Assembly: GCA_021208685.1 (NCBI GenBank)
Contig: JAJOJJ010000027.1
Span: forward strand, 1 to 64,000
Source of the DNA: Saccharospirillaceae bacterium
GTDB taxonomy: Bacteria > Pseudomonadota > Gammaproteobacteria > Pseudomonadales > Oceanobacteraceae
Direction: 5' to 3'
Length of the DNA: 64,000 bases
Position numbers and translations under genes: made by a program. The notes under the pieces are model-generated. The model searched no databases and was not told where the DNA came from. It saw nothing but the letters and a program-made list of their open reading frames with translations. Shown here piece by piece: positions 1 through 9,681 of the stretch (its first letter is position 1; each line of letters opens with the position of its first letter).

Positions 1-1
1 G

Positions 2-94
2 ATCAGGGCTTTCGGGGTTACTTGTGAAGCGCCGACCGCGACCTACAACGCCGCGATCGGTGAAGATATCAAAAACCCGCTATCCGGTGGATAA
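2..94 (+). CDS. C-terminal end of an unidentified protein (cut by window start)
   Basis: An open frame enters from the left edge and encodes about 30 residues ending in NPLSGG before a TAA stop at 92-94. Composition looks coding, but the fragment is too short to assign a family. A 7-bp inverted repeat (AATGCTG at 96-102, CAGCATT at 118-124) follows directly and may be part of a terminator, although no T-run abuts it. A T5 run at 141-145 lies a little further on. Confidence 0.45.
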   Translation: MRAFGVTCEAPTATYNAAIGEDIKNPLSGG

Positions 95-169
95 AAATGC
101 TGCTCCGCTTAAGTGAACAGCATTACGCAGATGCGGGGGCTTTTTATGGATGCTTTAATCGCTTCGGCT

Positions 170-1800
170 TCAGGCCTCGGCGGTTGTCAGCAAATGGTTT
201 TCGTATTCCTTACGCAGATTCACTTTAAGTAGCTTACCGGTCGCGGTATGCGGCAGTGACTCCACAAAAATAATCGCATCCGGCATCCACCATTAGCGAT
301 TTTATCGCTGAGATAGTCGATTACATCCTGCTCCGTCAGATGACTGCCTTCTTTGCGGATGGCCAGCAGTAATGGCCGCTCATCCCATTTAGGGTGACGC
401 GCACCAATCACACAGCATTCAACCAGTTCGGGATGGCCAACGGCGGCGTTTTCCAGGTCAATCGAACTGATCCATTCGCCGCCGGATTTAATAACGTCTT
501 TGGAACGGTCAACAATGGTGAGGTAATTATCCGGGCTGATGGTTGCCACATCGCCGGTATCAAACCAGCCATCAATAAAATTGCTGCGATCATCATTTTT
601 ATAGTAACCACTGATAATCCACGGACCACGAACCAATAAGCGACCAAAGGTTTCGCCATCGCGTGGCAGTTCTTCGTTCTGGTCGTTGACGATTTTCATT
701 TCTACGCCATACACCGGGCGACCTTGTTTGGCCTGCAGCAGGTAGCGCTCTTCCAGCGGCAGCTTTTCCATATGGTTGTTGTGCGCATTGACGGTACCGA
801 TCGGGCTCATTTCGGTCATGCCCCAGGCGTGGATCAGGAAGGCGTCGTGCTTTTCCTGGAATGCCCGGATCATTGACAACGGCGCGGCAGAACCGCCAAC
901 CACAACGTTCTTAACCGATTCGAGTTTTTTGCCAATGCTGTCCATATGATTCAGCAGCATCAGCCAGACCGTTGGTACGCCCAATAATAAATCGGGTTTT
1001 TCAGCATCAATTAATTCCCACAACGATGCGCCATCCATTCCCGGCCCCGGGAATACCTGTTTGGCTCCGGTAATGGCGGCAGAATACGGTGTTCCCCAGG
1101 CGTTCACGTGGAACATAGGAACAACCGGCAGGAAGCAGGACGTTGATGCCAGCCCCAGCGCTTCTTCACCGATGGAGGCCATCGCGTGGAGTACCGTTGA
1201 GCGGTGGCTGTAAACAACACCTTTCGGATTACCGGTCGTACCGGAGGTGTAACACATACTGGCTGCACTGCGCTCATCAAACTCCGGCCAGATAAATACG
1301 TCGGATTCTTTTGCCAGCAGTGTCTCGTAGCAGTGTGCATTTGGCAGTGTTGTTTGCGGCATTTTATGTTCGTCGCACAGTACAACAAAGCCTTCGACGC
1401 CGGTGATCTGGTCTTTGATGCTTTCGAGCAGGGGAACAAAGGTTAAATCGACAAAAATCCAGCGGTCTTCGGCGTGATTAATAATAAAAGACAATTGCTC
1501 GGCGAATAAGCGCGGGTTGATTGTATGCAGCACCGCACCATAACCAGAGACACCAAAATACAGTTCAAAGTGGCGGTAACCATTCCAGGCGAGGGTGGCG
1601 ATACGATCACCCTGCTGTGCGCCAAGACGGGTCAGAAGGTTAGCCACTTTACGGGCACGCTGTGCCGCATCGCGCATGGTGTAACGGTGGATATCGCCTT
1701 CACAGCGACGGCTGACAATCTCACTGTCAGGATGGGTTTGTTCTGCGTGTTCGAGCAAACCGGAAATCAGCAGCGGACGATCCATAATCAGGCCTAACAT
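170..1800 (-). CDS. AlkK-like medium/long-chain fatty-acyl-CoA synthetase, 1-base frameshift near the 3' end
   Basis: This adenylate-forming enzyme activates fatty acids to acyl-CoA via acyl-AMP in the cytoplasm. The P-loop motif [11 protein letters not shown] is at residues ~184-194 and GWFDTGD is in the C-terminal third. The ATG at 1800 has a good AAGGAG site six bases upstream. The intact frame breaks around position 293: it reads KIANGGCRM where the family has K-WWMPDA. Restoring one base there continues the normal ending ([17 protein letters not shown] and on) to a TGA at 170-172, giving about 543 aa, the usual AlkK length. The break removes the conserved lysine of the TGK motif needed for adenylation. 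As read, the frame would instead stop at 220. It is either a sequencing indel or a recent loss of function. The substrate chain length cannot be told from sequence alone. Confidence 0.85.
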
Positions 1801-1877
1801 AGCGTCTCCTTATCTTTATTTTTATCAGATTCCGACACAGTAAAAGGATTGGAGTAACGACTCAAGGTTCTTTCGTG

Positions 1878-2348
1878 TTACGAATTGTCAGGAAAATATC
1901 GATAAAACAGATGTTCATCTTTTTTCGGGCCATCAATATGCCAGGTCAGCTCAAAACCATTAGCACTTTCGCGCAACTCTCCGGAATATACATCATTAAT
2001 ACACACGTGATCTTGCGCGCTTTTCCACAATCCATCCGCCGTTGGAATGAGTACAAACAGAAAAACCGGCTCACCGCGACGTCCATGGGACAGGGCAATA
2101 CCGGCGGTTGTCTTACGCCAGATGAAGCGGTTTTGCATGTCAATATTCTGCCCGCCGGGTAATTGAAAATGCCCCTGTTCGATAAAATGCAACTCACCGG
2201 CAACCGCCTCATCGACCTGCACGCGCCCTTGCCCTTGCCCTTGCCAGCCGGTCAGAGAACGAGGCCCCGGACAGGATTCGTATGTAAAACCACCAATGGT
2301 TGCCAGACGTTCCCACAGGTGCTGGATTCGCTCCGGTGTTTGCTGCAT
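1878..2348 (-). CDS. DUF6314 family protein
   Basis: A 156-aa protein with the layout I associate with DUF6314: a central LPGGQ segment, then an R-x-L/F-W-R strand, and a closing W-x-x-x-GP-x-KD motif (WHIDGPKKD) followed by an RY strand. This suggests a small lipocalin-like beta barrel in the cytoplasm. No catalytic residues are evident and its function is unknown. It is divergent from the EamA transporter that begins 38 bases away, and lies upstream of the acyl-CoA ligase on the same strand. The family call is from memory of the motif. Confidence 0.65.
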   Translation of the reverse strand: MQQTPERIQHLWERLATIGGFTYESCPGPRSLTGWQGQGQGRVQVDEAVAGELHFIEQGHFQLPGGQNIDMQNRFIWRKTTAGIALSHGRRGEPVFLFVLIPTADGLWKSAQDHVCINDVYSGELRESANGFELTWHIDGPKKDEHLFYRYFPDNS

Positions 2349-2385
2349 GCTGCCGCCTTTACTGTTTTTGAATGGATGTTCGGGT

Positions 2386-3255
2386 ATGCCAATTCTGTGG
2401 GCCGTTACCCTGTTATGGGCGTTTTCTTTTTCGCTGATCGGGGTTTATCTGGCCGGTCAGGTCGACAGCTATTTTGCCGTATTAACCCGGGTTGTGCTCG
2501 CTTCGCTGATGTTTCTGCCGCTGCTGTTGCGCCATCCGGTGGCTCCGGCACTGGCGGTGCGTTTAATGGCAATCGGGGCCATACAGCTGGGCATGATGTA
2601 TCTGTTTTATTACCAGTCATTCCTGCTGCTGACGGTGCCGGAAGTGCTGGTGTTCACTATTTTCACGCCGGTCTACGTCACCCTGATTTACGACCTGCTG
2701 GCACGGCGTTTCCGCGCGGTGTATCTGATCAGTGCCCTGATCGCCATTTTGGGTGCCGCGATTATGCGTTACAACCAGCTCAGCCCGGATTTCTGGCTTG
2801 GTTTTTTTGTGGTGCAGGGCGCTAATCTCTGCTTTGCCAGTGGTCAGGTACTGTATAAACGCTTGCTGGAAACCTGGCCATCGTCACGACCGGTGGTGCA
2901 GCACCAGACCTTTGGCTGGTTTTATCTTGGCGCATTAGTGGTTGTATTGCCCGCCTGGCTGCTGCTTGGCGGGGATAAATATCCGGTCAGTACTCTGCAC
3001 TGGGGCATTCTGTTATGGCTGGGAGTCGTGGCTTCCGGATTGGGGTATTTTTTCTGGAATCTGGGCGCCACCCGGGTCAGCAGCGGTCAGCTGGCGATTA
3101 TGAATAATGCGCTGATTCCGGCGGGCTTGATTGTCAATCTGCTGATCTGGAACCGCGACACCGATGTGTTACGGCTGGCAGCGGGCGCTGCGGTGATGAT
3201 GCTGGCGCTGTGGCTGGTCAGCCGTTATCAGAAGGATAACGGCGTCAACCGCTAG
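2386..3255 (+). CDS. EamA/DMT-family inner-membrane transporter
   Basis: A 289-aa protein made of about ten hydrophobic segments in two repeated halves, the drug/metabolite transporter fold. It is a secondary transporter of the inner membrane, and such proteins usually export amino acids or other small metabolites. The ATG at 2386 starts directly at the first membrane segment (MPILWAVTLLWAFSF). The longer open frame upstream overlaps the divergent DUF6314 gene and has no membrane character, so it was not used. Substrate cannot be inferred. Confidence 0.8.
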   Translation: MPILWAVTLLWAFSFSLIGVYLAGQVDSYFAVLTRVVLASLMFLPLLLRHPVAPALAVRLMAIGAIQLGMMYLFYYQSFLLLTVPEVLVFTIFTPVYVTLIYDLLARRFRAVYLISALIAILGAAIMRYNQLSPDFWLGFFVVQGANLCFASGQVLYKRLLETWPSSRPVVQHQTFGWFYLGALVVVLPAWLLLGGDKYPVSTLHWGILLWLGVVASGLGYFFWNLGATRVSSGQLAIMNNALIPAGLIVNLLIWNRDTDVLRLAAGAAVMMLALWLVSRYQKDNGVNR

Positions 3256-3261
3256 TGTGGA

Positions 3262-3915
3262 TTATTCATCCGCCGCCAACAGTATTTCAGTTAAGGCTTT
3301 AACATAACTTTCCGGCGGCTGAGCGCCGGAAACCAGATATTTCTGGTTAAGAATAATCGCAGGCACCGAGCGGATACCCACTTCCTGCCACTGCTGCTGG
3401 GTGGCACGGATGCTGTTGGCGTAACGCTCATCCGCCAGAACAGCCGCTGCTTCTTCAGCGTCCAGCCCGGTTTCTGCCGCAATCGCACATAATTCTTCCG
3501 GATTGCTGACATCGCGTCCATCACGGAAATAAGCGGTAAATAACGCCATTTTCAGCTCGGTTTGCTTGCCCTCATCTGCCGCCCAGTGCAGCAGCTGATG
3601 AGCGGCAAAGGTATTGAGAATGCGCTGCTCATCACGGAAGTTAAAGGTAAAGCCAAGGCTGGCCCCCATTTGCGTAATACGTTCACGGTTGGCACGGCTT
3701 TCTTCATCGCTGCTGCCGTATTTTTCTGCCAGATGTTCGCGCAGATTCTGCCCTTCAGCCGGCATATGCGGATTCAGCTCAAACGGCTGCCAGTGAATAT
3801 CAGCGGCGATGTTATCTTCCATTGCGGTCAGAGCCTGACGCAGACTGGCGTAACCGATGGCACACCAGGGACACATGACATCGGAAACAATATCAATACG
3901 GAGGGTGGTTTTCAT
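3262..3915 (-). CDS. DsbA-family oxidoreductase, FrnE-like
   Basis: A 217-aa thioredoxin-fold protein with CPWC at residues 15-18 right after the first beta strand. It has no signal peptide, so it is a cytoplasmic FrnE/2-hydroxychromene-isomerase-like DsbA relative rather than periplasmic DsbA. The cis-proline loop (RSVPAIIL) and the FNAFAAHQL-like helix of the family are recognisable. The upstream extension of the frame (to 4080) is Arg/Cys-rich and unlike the family, so the start at 3915 was chosen. It converges with the EamA gene with only six bases between them. Confidence 0.85.
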   Translation of the reverse strand: MKTTLRIDIVSDVMCPWCAIGYASLRQALTAMEDNIAADIHWQPFELNPHMPAEGQNLREHLAEKYGSSDEESRANRERITQMGASLGFTFNFRDEQRILNTFAAHQLLHWAADEGKQTELKMALFTAYFRDGRDVSNPEELCAIAAETGLDAEEAAAVLADERYANSIRATQQQWQEVGIRSVPAIILNQKYLVSGAQPPESYVKALTEILLAADE

Positions 3916-4150
3916 GATGGATCTCAGCCAGCAACAAGAACGCGGAGTATGGCGCGATAACGTCCGGGCAGCAATTATCGTCCGGCGCTGGCCATAACAT
4001 GGCCGGTACTCTGGGCCGGGCAGAACCATCTTAACCGTTTGGCACATGGCAAACTGGGCATATGCCACATGAATCGGCACAATAATGCGCTCTACTGCGC
4101 CACCGGAACATTCTGAGACAACGGAATACCGGATTTATGAGGATTGACTT

Positions 4151-4606
4151 ATGCCCATCATCTGGGTTGATGCCGATGCGACACCACGCCCGGTACGTGA
4201 TGTGATCTGCAAAGCCGCTGTCCGTACCGGCATGACGACGTATTTTGTGGCAAACCATTTACTACCGCTGCCACCCTCACCCTTTCTGAAAGCGGTACAG
4301 GTAGAGGCCGGATTCGATGTGGCCGATAACCTGATCGTTCAGCGTTGCAATGCCGGTGATCTGGTGATTACCCAGGATATTCCGCTGGCCGCTGAAGTCA
4401 TTGAAAAGCAGGCGGTTGCACTGAACAACCGCGGCGAAACGTACAGCCCGGAAACCATTCGCCAACGTCTGAATATGCGCGATTTTATGGAAACCCTGCG
4501 CTCCAGCGGTATACAGAGCGGTGGCCCGGCCGCATTCTCTGAGCGTGATAAAGCACAGTTCGCCAATGCCCTTGACCGCTGGCTGGTAAAACAGAAAAAA
4601 TCCTGA
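4151..4606 (+). CDS. yaiI: YaiI/UPF0178 family protein
   Basis: A 151-aa protein matching the YaiI/YqxD family from end to end: [15 protein letters not shown] at the N-terminus, an acidic [11 protein letters not shown] segment, and the [22 protein letters not shown] motif. It resembles a PIN-like nuclease fold with conserved aspartates, but no activity is established to my knowledge. An AGGA site lies about seven bases before the ATG. Confidence 0.9.
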   Translation: MPIIWVDADATPRPVRDVICKAAVRTGMTTYFVANHLLPLPPSPFLKAVQVEAGFDVADNLIVQRCNAGDLVITQDIPLAAEVIEKQAVALNNRGETYSPETIRQRLNMRDFMETLRSSGIQSGGPAAFSERDKAQFANALDRWLVKQKKS

Positions 4607-4695
4607 AAAGTGCGAACCAGTTTACATTTGCATGACTTGTTAGACAGCAGTAAAGCAACGCACACTGCGATTCCATCTGGTAAAGAGATCCGTTT

Positions 4696-5703
4696 ATGCA
4701 CATTGTTGTTTATGGTGCCGGTTCGATTGGCTGCTATCTTGGCGCAGCCCTGCATCTTGAAGGTATGTCCGTCACCTTACTTGGCCGGCCACGCATTCAG
4801 GACGAAATAAAACAGGCCGGTGGTATTCATATCAGCGACTATATCGGCGGTGATCAGCTGGTGAGCGATGTTCCTTTTGAACATAAAGAAGCGGCTCTGG
4901 CGCAGGCCGATATTGTCCTGGTTACACTCAAGTGTCTGGCGATGGAACAGGCCGCTGCCGCACTGGCACATTATTGCCGGCCGGGTACAAGAGTCATCTG
5001 TCTGCAAAATGGACTGGGCAGTGCGCAAAGGGTCACCGACCAGTGCCCTCAGCTGCATGTATCGCAGGGTATCGTCGGCTTTAACGTCCTGCACAAGAGC
5101 AGCGGCCACTTCCACCGGGGGACCGATGGCGCTGTGCATCTGAGTAATGACGAAGCCCTGATGCCTCTGCGGGATGCCTTACTGGAACAACAGATTCCTT
5201 GCCTGCTGGAACGTGATTTTCAGGCCGTGGCCTGGGGCAAACTGCAGCTTAATTTAAACAATGCTATTAATGCGCTGGCCGATATTCCGTTAAAACAGGA
5301 ACTCGAACAGCGTGGCTACCGCCGGGTTCTCAGTGCCGCCATGAAAGAACTGGCTGCAGTGGCCAGGAAAAAAGGTATCCGCCTGGCACGGATGACCGCA
5401 CTGCCTCCGGCATTACTGCCCGGGCTGATCAACAGCCCCGATTTTTTGTTTCATCGCTTAGCCAAAAAAATGCTGGAAATTGATCCGCAGGCACGCTCAT
5501 CCATGTGGGAAGATTTACAACAAAAGCGCCTGACCGAGATCCATTTTCTTAATGGTGCCATCGCTGCCGAAGGTGAAAAACTGGGCGTTCCGACCCCGGT
5601 AAACCGCACATTGTGCCGCCTGATTCACGAAGTAGAAAATGGCAAGCGCCAACAGGGATTAAGCGCCCGCGAGCTGGAACTGGAGATTCGCAGGGGCGCA
5701 TAA
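4696..5703 (+). CDS. panE: 2-dehydropantoate 2-reductase (ketopantoate reductase family)
   Basis: A 335-aa NADPH-dependent reductase of the pantothenate pathway (ketopantoate to pantoate). The Rossmann GAGSIGCYLG motif is at residues 8-17, with QNGLG and the conserved lysine in WGKLQLNLNNA, then the C-terminal SSMWEDLQ and T-E-I-x-x-LNG helix expected for ApbA/PanE proteins. The family includes paralogues with other keto-acid substrates, so the symbol is likely but not certain. It is followed by a strong terminator. Confidence 0.85.
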   Translation: MHIVVYGAGSIGCYLGAALHLEGMSVTLLGRPRIQDEIKQAGGIHISDYIGGDQLVSDVPFEHKEAALAQADIVLVTLKCLAMEQAAAALAHYCRPGTRVICLQNGLGSAQRVTDQCPQLHVSQGIVGFNVLHKSSGHFHRGTDGAVHLSNDEALMPLRDALLEQQIPCLLERDFQAVAWGKLQLNLNNAINALADIPLKQELEQRGYRRVLSAAMKELAAVARKKGIRLARMTALPPALLPGLINSPDFLFHRLAKKMLEIDPQARSSMWEDLQQKRLTEIHFLNGAIAAEGEKLGVPTPVNRTLCRLIHEVENGKRQQGLSARELELEIRRGA

Positions 5704-5732
5704 AGGGGGACAGTAAAGTACGGATACATCCA

Positions 5733-5760
5733 GGCCTGCACTGCAGGCCTTGATTTTTTT
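5733..5760 (+). terminator. Rho-independent terminator of the ketopantoate reductase gene
   Basis: An almost perfect palindrome (GGCCTGCA, one base, TGCAGGCC at 5733-5749) is followed by TTGATTTTTTT. The T-run touches the stop codon of the convergent monooxygenase gene. Confidence 0.85.
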
Positions 5761-7352
5761 CAGACCGATACCGGTTCTGATGTTTTCTCTTTAAGAACCG
5801 TTTTCTCCGTTTTATCAGCCACAACCTCGGTTGCCTGAGCGGCAATGCTGACCCAGTCAAAATGGGGTGCGAACACCTTTTTCGTGCGGGCGCGGTATTC
5901 CAGCGTTGAGGATGGCCAGATGGTAAAGTTTTTACCATTATCCTGCTGATACCAGCTTTTACAGCCTGATGTCCAGACGGTATTTTTCATCCGCCCCTGA
6001 ATTTCAGCGTTGTATTTATTCTGCTCTTCAATTTTTACATTAAAGTAATCAACGCCTTTTTCCTGAACCTTTTTAATACACTGAATAATGTAATTGACCT
6101 GAGATTCGATCATAAAAATGATGGAGTTATGACCAAGAGCGGTATTGGGTCCGACCAGCTGAAACAGATTCGGAAAACCGGATACAACCGTACCCAAATA
6201 ACCTTCTGCGCCATCGGCCCAGTCTTTCATAATACTGTGGCCCGGCAAGCCATCCAGAGTAAAGTCTTTCATAAAACCACGCGGATCAACAATAAATCCG
6301 GTACCCAGAATAATGGCATCACAAGGGCGCTCAATACCATTACGGTCAACAATACTGTGCTCACGGATTTCCTGAATCCCATCGGTAATCAGATCAACAT
6401 TACTGCGGTTAAAGGTCGGGTAATATTTATTGGAAATAAGGATGCGCTTACAGCCAATGGTGTAATCCGGCGTCAGTTTTTTCCGTACCGCCGGGTCTTT
6501 TACTTTCATGCGGATAAATAACCTGGCCAGACTCTGCAAGGCAACGGCGAGACGCGGATGAAAAATCGGCCAGACGCGCATTTCATTAGTAATGTATAAA
6601 CGCGCACGATGCAGTTTTCGTATTGCCGGAAAATGACGAAACAGTGTTTTACGGATATTACCGTAGCGCCGTTCGTCGCGCGGAATGACCCACGCCGGTG
6701 AGCGCTGATAAACATCCAGCTGCTGCACCTGCGGAGCAATTTCCGGCAGATACTGCACCGCACTGCCACCCGTACCAATAGACGCTACGCGCTTGCCATT
6801 CAGATCATAGCCATGATCCCAGCGTGCGGAGTGCATCACCTTGCCTTTAAAACGGTCCAGACCAGGAATATCCGGAATGGCCGGATGATGCAGCGGTCCG
6901 GAAGCCAGTACAAAATAGCGTGCGCGGATTTCTGCACCACCTTTGGTGCCAATCGTCCAGTAACCGGTTTGGCTGTCAAACTGGCTGCGATTCACTTCCT
7001 GGCCGAAACGGATAAAAGGCCGCATCTGATAATCATCGGTGGTTTTTAAAATATAATCCTGAATTTCACGCCAGGACGCATATCGCTGACTCCACTCCGG
7101 ATTACCGGCAAAGGAGTACGAATACAGGTGCGACTGCACATCACAGGCACAGCCCGGATAGGTGTTGTCACGCCAGGTACCACCAACCTCATCGGCTTTT
7201 TCCAGAATAATAAAATCTCTGATTCCCGCTTCTTTCAGCTGAATACCCATACACAGGCCACCAAATCCGGCACCGACAATAACGACGTCGGTGGTTGCCG
7301 GTAAGGCCTGCTGAGAATCCGTGGTATATTTTTTCTGTGTCATCATGTTCAC
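5760..7352 (-). CDS. Flavin-containing monooxygenase, Baeyer-Villiger type
   Basis: A 530-aa FAD/NADPH monooxygenase. The FAD-binding GAGFGG is at residues ~27-32, the Baeyer-Villiger fingerprint FxGxxxHxxxWD at 168-179 (FKGKVMHSARWD), and a second Rossmann motif GTGGSA around 193. Such enzymes insert oxygen next to a ketone or aldehyde carbonyl to give an ester. It differs clearly from AlmA, which I considered because this looks like a lipid user. It is divergent from an AraC regulator with 134 bases between them, the typical layout of a substrate-induced monooxygenase. The substrate is unknown, and several MNMMTQ start codons lie close together. Confidence 0.85.
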   Translation of the reverse strand: MNMMTQKKYTTDSQQALPATTDVVIVGAGFGGLCMGIQLKEAGIRDFIILEKADEVGGTWRDNTYPGCACDVQSHLYSYSFAGNPEWSQRYASWREIQDYILKTTDDYQMRPFIRFGQEVNRSQFDSQTGYWTIGTKGGAEIRARYFVLASGPLHHPAIPDIPGLDRFKGKVMHSARWDHGYDLNGKRVASIGTGGSAVQYLPEIAPQVQQLDVYQRSPAWVIPRDERRYGNIRKTLFRHFPAIRKLHRARLYITNEMRVWPIFHPRLAVALQSLARLFIRMKVKDPAVRKKLTPDYTIGCKRILISNKYYPTFNRSNVDLITDGIQEIREHSIVDRNGIERPCDAIILGTGFIVDPRGFMKDFTLDGLPGHSIMKDWADGAEGYLGTVVSGFPNLFQLVGPNTALGHNSIIFMIESQVNYIIQCIKKVQEKGVDYFNVKIEEQNKYNAEIQGRMKNTVWTSGCKSWYQQDNGKNFTIWPSSTLEYRARTKKVFAPHFDWVSIAAQATEVVADKTEKTVLKEKTSEPVSV

Positions 7353-7486
7353 CTTAATGGTTATTCGTTCAGGCCGCCGGTCAGGATTTATTCCGCAAAG
7401 CAGCTCCGGCCATGATCTGAATCTACGTTTTCACAGGCCGCAGTGGCTATGCTGAAAAAAACAATAAATTGATAAAATCGGCCACC

Positions 7487-8503
7487 ATGACTCTGCGCTC
7501 AATTCTTGCCCTGACCTTTACCGTCGAACAACTGCATCACCATTATCAGCTGGATACCGAGGCCGTACTGGCCCGTCATGGTCTGCAACAGGCTCATCTG
7601 GATGCGAATGCCACCATCAGCCAGGCGGATGAACTGGCAATTCTGGCAGAATTTGCTGATCAGATTCAGCATGACCCGTTAGCGGCCCTTACCATTGGCT
7701 CGACCTTTGGTCTGTCGAGTTATGGTGCTTTCGCCATGATGCTGATGAGCTGCAGTTCGGTGTATGAAGCCTTTGCCATGGGCATTAAATATCAGCAACT
7801 GAGTTACCTGTTCAGCGAGCTTGATTACCAACTGGATGGCGATACCGTCCTGCTGAAACTGCAACCCTATCGCCTGCCTGAACATCTGCAGCGCTTTATT
7901 GTTGACCGCGATGTAGCCGGAACCTGGCATTTCCTCAATATGATGCAAACCATGCTCGGCCAACAGTTGAAACCGCTGGCGGTGCATATGCCTTACCCGC
8001 AGCCGGAAGAAGCGCTGGCATACCGTGAAAAATTTCAGTGTCCGGTAGAATTTGGCCGTAACGAAGCCGCGTTTGTACTGCCCGCAGAGGTATTGCGCCT
8101 GCCGTTTCCCGGTGGCAACAGTACTGCGCTGGCGCTGTATCGCAGCCAGTGTGATGAGATTTTAAAACAGCGCAGTCAGGTGAGAACGGAAGCATTAAGT
8201 GAGCGCCTGAAGCAGTATCTGAGCATGTTCAGTCAGCGTTTTCCGGCGATTAAAGAATGCGCTGCGACCTTTGGTTTAAGCGAACGCCAGTTCCGTCGTT
8301 TATTAAGTGACGAGGGACAGAATTTTCAGCAGATTCTGGATCGTGTGCGCTCAGAGAAGGCTTGCCATCTGTTGCTGAACTCATCCACCAGTGTGGAACA
8401 GATCGGGTTATTGCTGGGGTATTCTGAAGCCGCAGGTTTTATTCATGCCTTTAAAAAGTGGCAGGGAATGACGCCAGCCAAATACCGCAAAGGCGGTGCC
8501 TGA
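7487..8503 (+). CDS. AraC-family transcriptional regulator (arabinose-binding-like N-domain)
   Basis: A 338-aa regulator: the N-terminal ~200 residues resemble the ligand-sensing domain of OruR/ArgR-type AraC proteins, and a C-terminal helix-turn-helix pair ends with the signature LGYSEAAGFIHAFKKWQGMTPAKYR. A TTG 18 bases upstream (7469) is a possible alternative start. The ATG at 7487 gives the usual family N-terminus. Its divergence from the monooxygenase implies it controls that gene. The stop codon forms the first bases of a tandem repeat. Confidence 0.85.
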   Translation: MTLRSILALTFTVEQLHHHYQLDTEAVLARHGLQQAHLDANATISQADELAILAEFADQIQHDPLAALTIGSTFGLSSYGAFAMMLMSCSSVYEAFAMGIKYQQLSYLFSELDYQLDGDTVLLKLQPYRLPEHLQRFIVDRDVAGTWHFLNMMQTMLGQQLKPLAVHMPYPQPEEALAYREKFQCPVEFGRNEAAFVLPAEVLRLPFPGGNSTALALYRSQCDEILKQRSQVRTEALSERLKQYLSMFSQRFPAIKECAATFGLSERQFRRLLSDEGQNFQQILDRVRSEKACHLLLNSSTSVEQIGLLLGYSEAAGFIHAFKKWQGMTPAKYRKGGA

Positions 8504-8576
8504 CACAAAAGGAAGACGCTGGCACAAAAGGAAGACGCTGACACAAAAGGAAGACGCTGACACAAAAGGAAGACGC
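8501..8576. repeat. Tandem repeat, four copies of a 19-bp unit
   Basis: The unit TGACACAAAAGGAAGACGC (or TGGCAC...) is repeated head to tail at 8501, 8520, 8539 and 8558, with a decayed fifth start at 8577. The first TGA is the stop codon of the AraC gene. Three of the four copies are identical and one differs by A to G. It lies in the convergent gap before the GGDEF gene, so copy-number change should not affect either protein. Confidence 0.95.
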
Positions 8577-8610
8577 TGGCATAAAAAGCGGCGGGCCAGA
8601 ACGACAATGG

Positions 8611-9372
8611 CTATTCTTCCGGCCAGGCACCGTCGTCATCGGCCATAAATTCTTCGCCATCGCCGATAAAATCATCGGCTGTATCATCCCCCTCTGCGCC
8701 GCCGAATAAATCGTGCAGCAAACTTTTTTCATCGCCGCTGACCGAGGTTTCGGCCCTGTCCGGATGTTCAAAGCAAACCTGATTACGGCCCTGACGTTTA
8801 GCCTGATACAGATAATGATCAGCGCGGCCAATCAGGCTGCTGGTGCTGTGCGGCTGCTGCGCACTGTGTAATGCCAGTCCGATACTGGCGCTGATCTGTA
8901 ATTCTCCACCGTCTATCCTTACCAGCGTTGAGGCTATATTTTCCCGCAATCGCTCGGCGACCTGCACCGCCAGCATCAGTTCGGTGGAGGGCAGAATAAT
9001 GACAAATTCTTCGCCACCATAACGACACTGGATATCCAGTTTGCGCGTGCTCTCACGGATCAGGCGGGCGGTTTGCTTCAGCACTTCGTCGCCGGCCGGA
9101 TGACCCCAGGTGTCATTAATGGATTTGAAATGATCAAGATCGACCATCATCAGCGCCGTCGACAGCTGGGTGCGCTGGGTTCGCTCCAGTTCCTGTTCCA
9201 GCGCTTCGCGGAAATATCGGCGGTTATAAAGCCCCGTCAGCGGGTCGGTCGCCACCTGCTCGCGCAGCAACTGAACCTCATCAATAACGGGGCAGCTCAG
9301 TTCCCCGACCGGACATGCGGGAATCGTCTGGTTACTGCCTTTGGATTGTCCGGATGACGCAGCGTCGTTCAT
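8611..9372 (-). CDS. Soluble diguanylate cyclase (GGDEF domain)
   Basis: A 253-aa protein with a short N-terminus, a complete GGDEF domain (DPLTGLYNRR, DLDHFKSINDTWGH, active-site GGEEF) and an acidic tail. GGEEF indicates an active enzyme making cyclic di-GMP from two GTP. RKLD, five residues before GGEEF, is a canonical RxxD inhibitory site, so product feedback is expected. No sensor domain or membrane segment is visible. The last ~45 residues are rich in Asp/Glu and of unknown role. Confidence 0.93.
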   Translation of the reverse strand: MNDAASSGQSKGSNQTIPACPVGELSCPVIDEVQLLREQVATDPLTGLYNRRYFREALEQELERTQRTQLSTALMMVDLDHFKSINDTWGHPAGDEVLKQTARLIRESTRKLDIQCRYGGEEFVIILPSTELMLAVQVAERLRENIASTLVRIDGGELQISASIGLALHSAQQPHSTSSLIGRADHYLYQAKRQGRNQVCFEHPDRAETSVSGDEKSLLHDLFGGAEGDDTADDFIGDGEEFMADDDGAWPEE

Positions 9373-9495
9373 CTGTCCACTTGGGTGCGTTGTTGTGAAG
9401 CGCGGCTGAGCGCAGTGAGTCGTGGCCTGAGCCTGTTAACGCTCAAAGTTTAGCCGAAGATCAGCCCTTTGCCGGTCGCAGGAGTGACAATTTTG

Positions 9496-9681
9496 TCAGA
9501 AATCATCCGGGGCGCGTAATCCGGCTCCCAGCTCATCAACATCGGGAGCCAGCCCCGATGCCCCCACCCCGTCAATCCTGCCATTCAGGGTGGGCAAGCG
9601 CACACTGAACTGCACACCACGCACATCCAGAGGGATAAAACTGAGCGTGTCCGCTTTGCGCCCACTCAGCTGATCAGCCAT
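9496..9681 (-). CDS. Small overlapping frame after the kinase, possibly its displaced C-terminus
   Basis: This 61-codon frame starts with an ATG at 9681 inside the last 16 bases of the kinase gene and in another frame. It contains an alternating-hydrophobic stretch (LSFIPLDVRGVQFSVRLPTL) that reads like genuine beta strands. Two explanations fit: a translationally coupled small protein, or the true C-terminus of the kinase separated by a one-base indel around 9668-9680. I lean slightly to the second because two other genes in the window carry single-base deletions. Confidence 0.4.
   Translation of the reverse strand: MADQLSGRKADTLSFIPLDVRGVQFSVRLPTLNGRIDGVGASGLAPDVDELGAGLRAPDDF

Noticed and set aside
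2163..2825. 220-codon frame overlapping DUF6314 and the EamA transporter
   Set aside because: It is out of frame with both well-supported genes and is Gly/Ala/Arg-rich shadow sequence.
5760..7352. AlmA long-chain alkane monooxygenase
   Set aside because: The protein carries the Baeyer-Villiger fingerprint and differs from AlmA in its N-terminal segment.
8501..8576. CRISPR array
   Set aside because: The repeats abut directly with no spacers and there are no cas genes.
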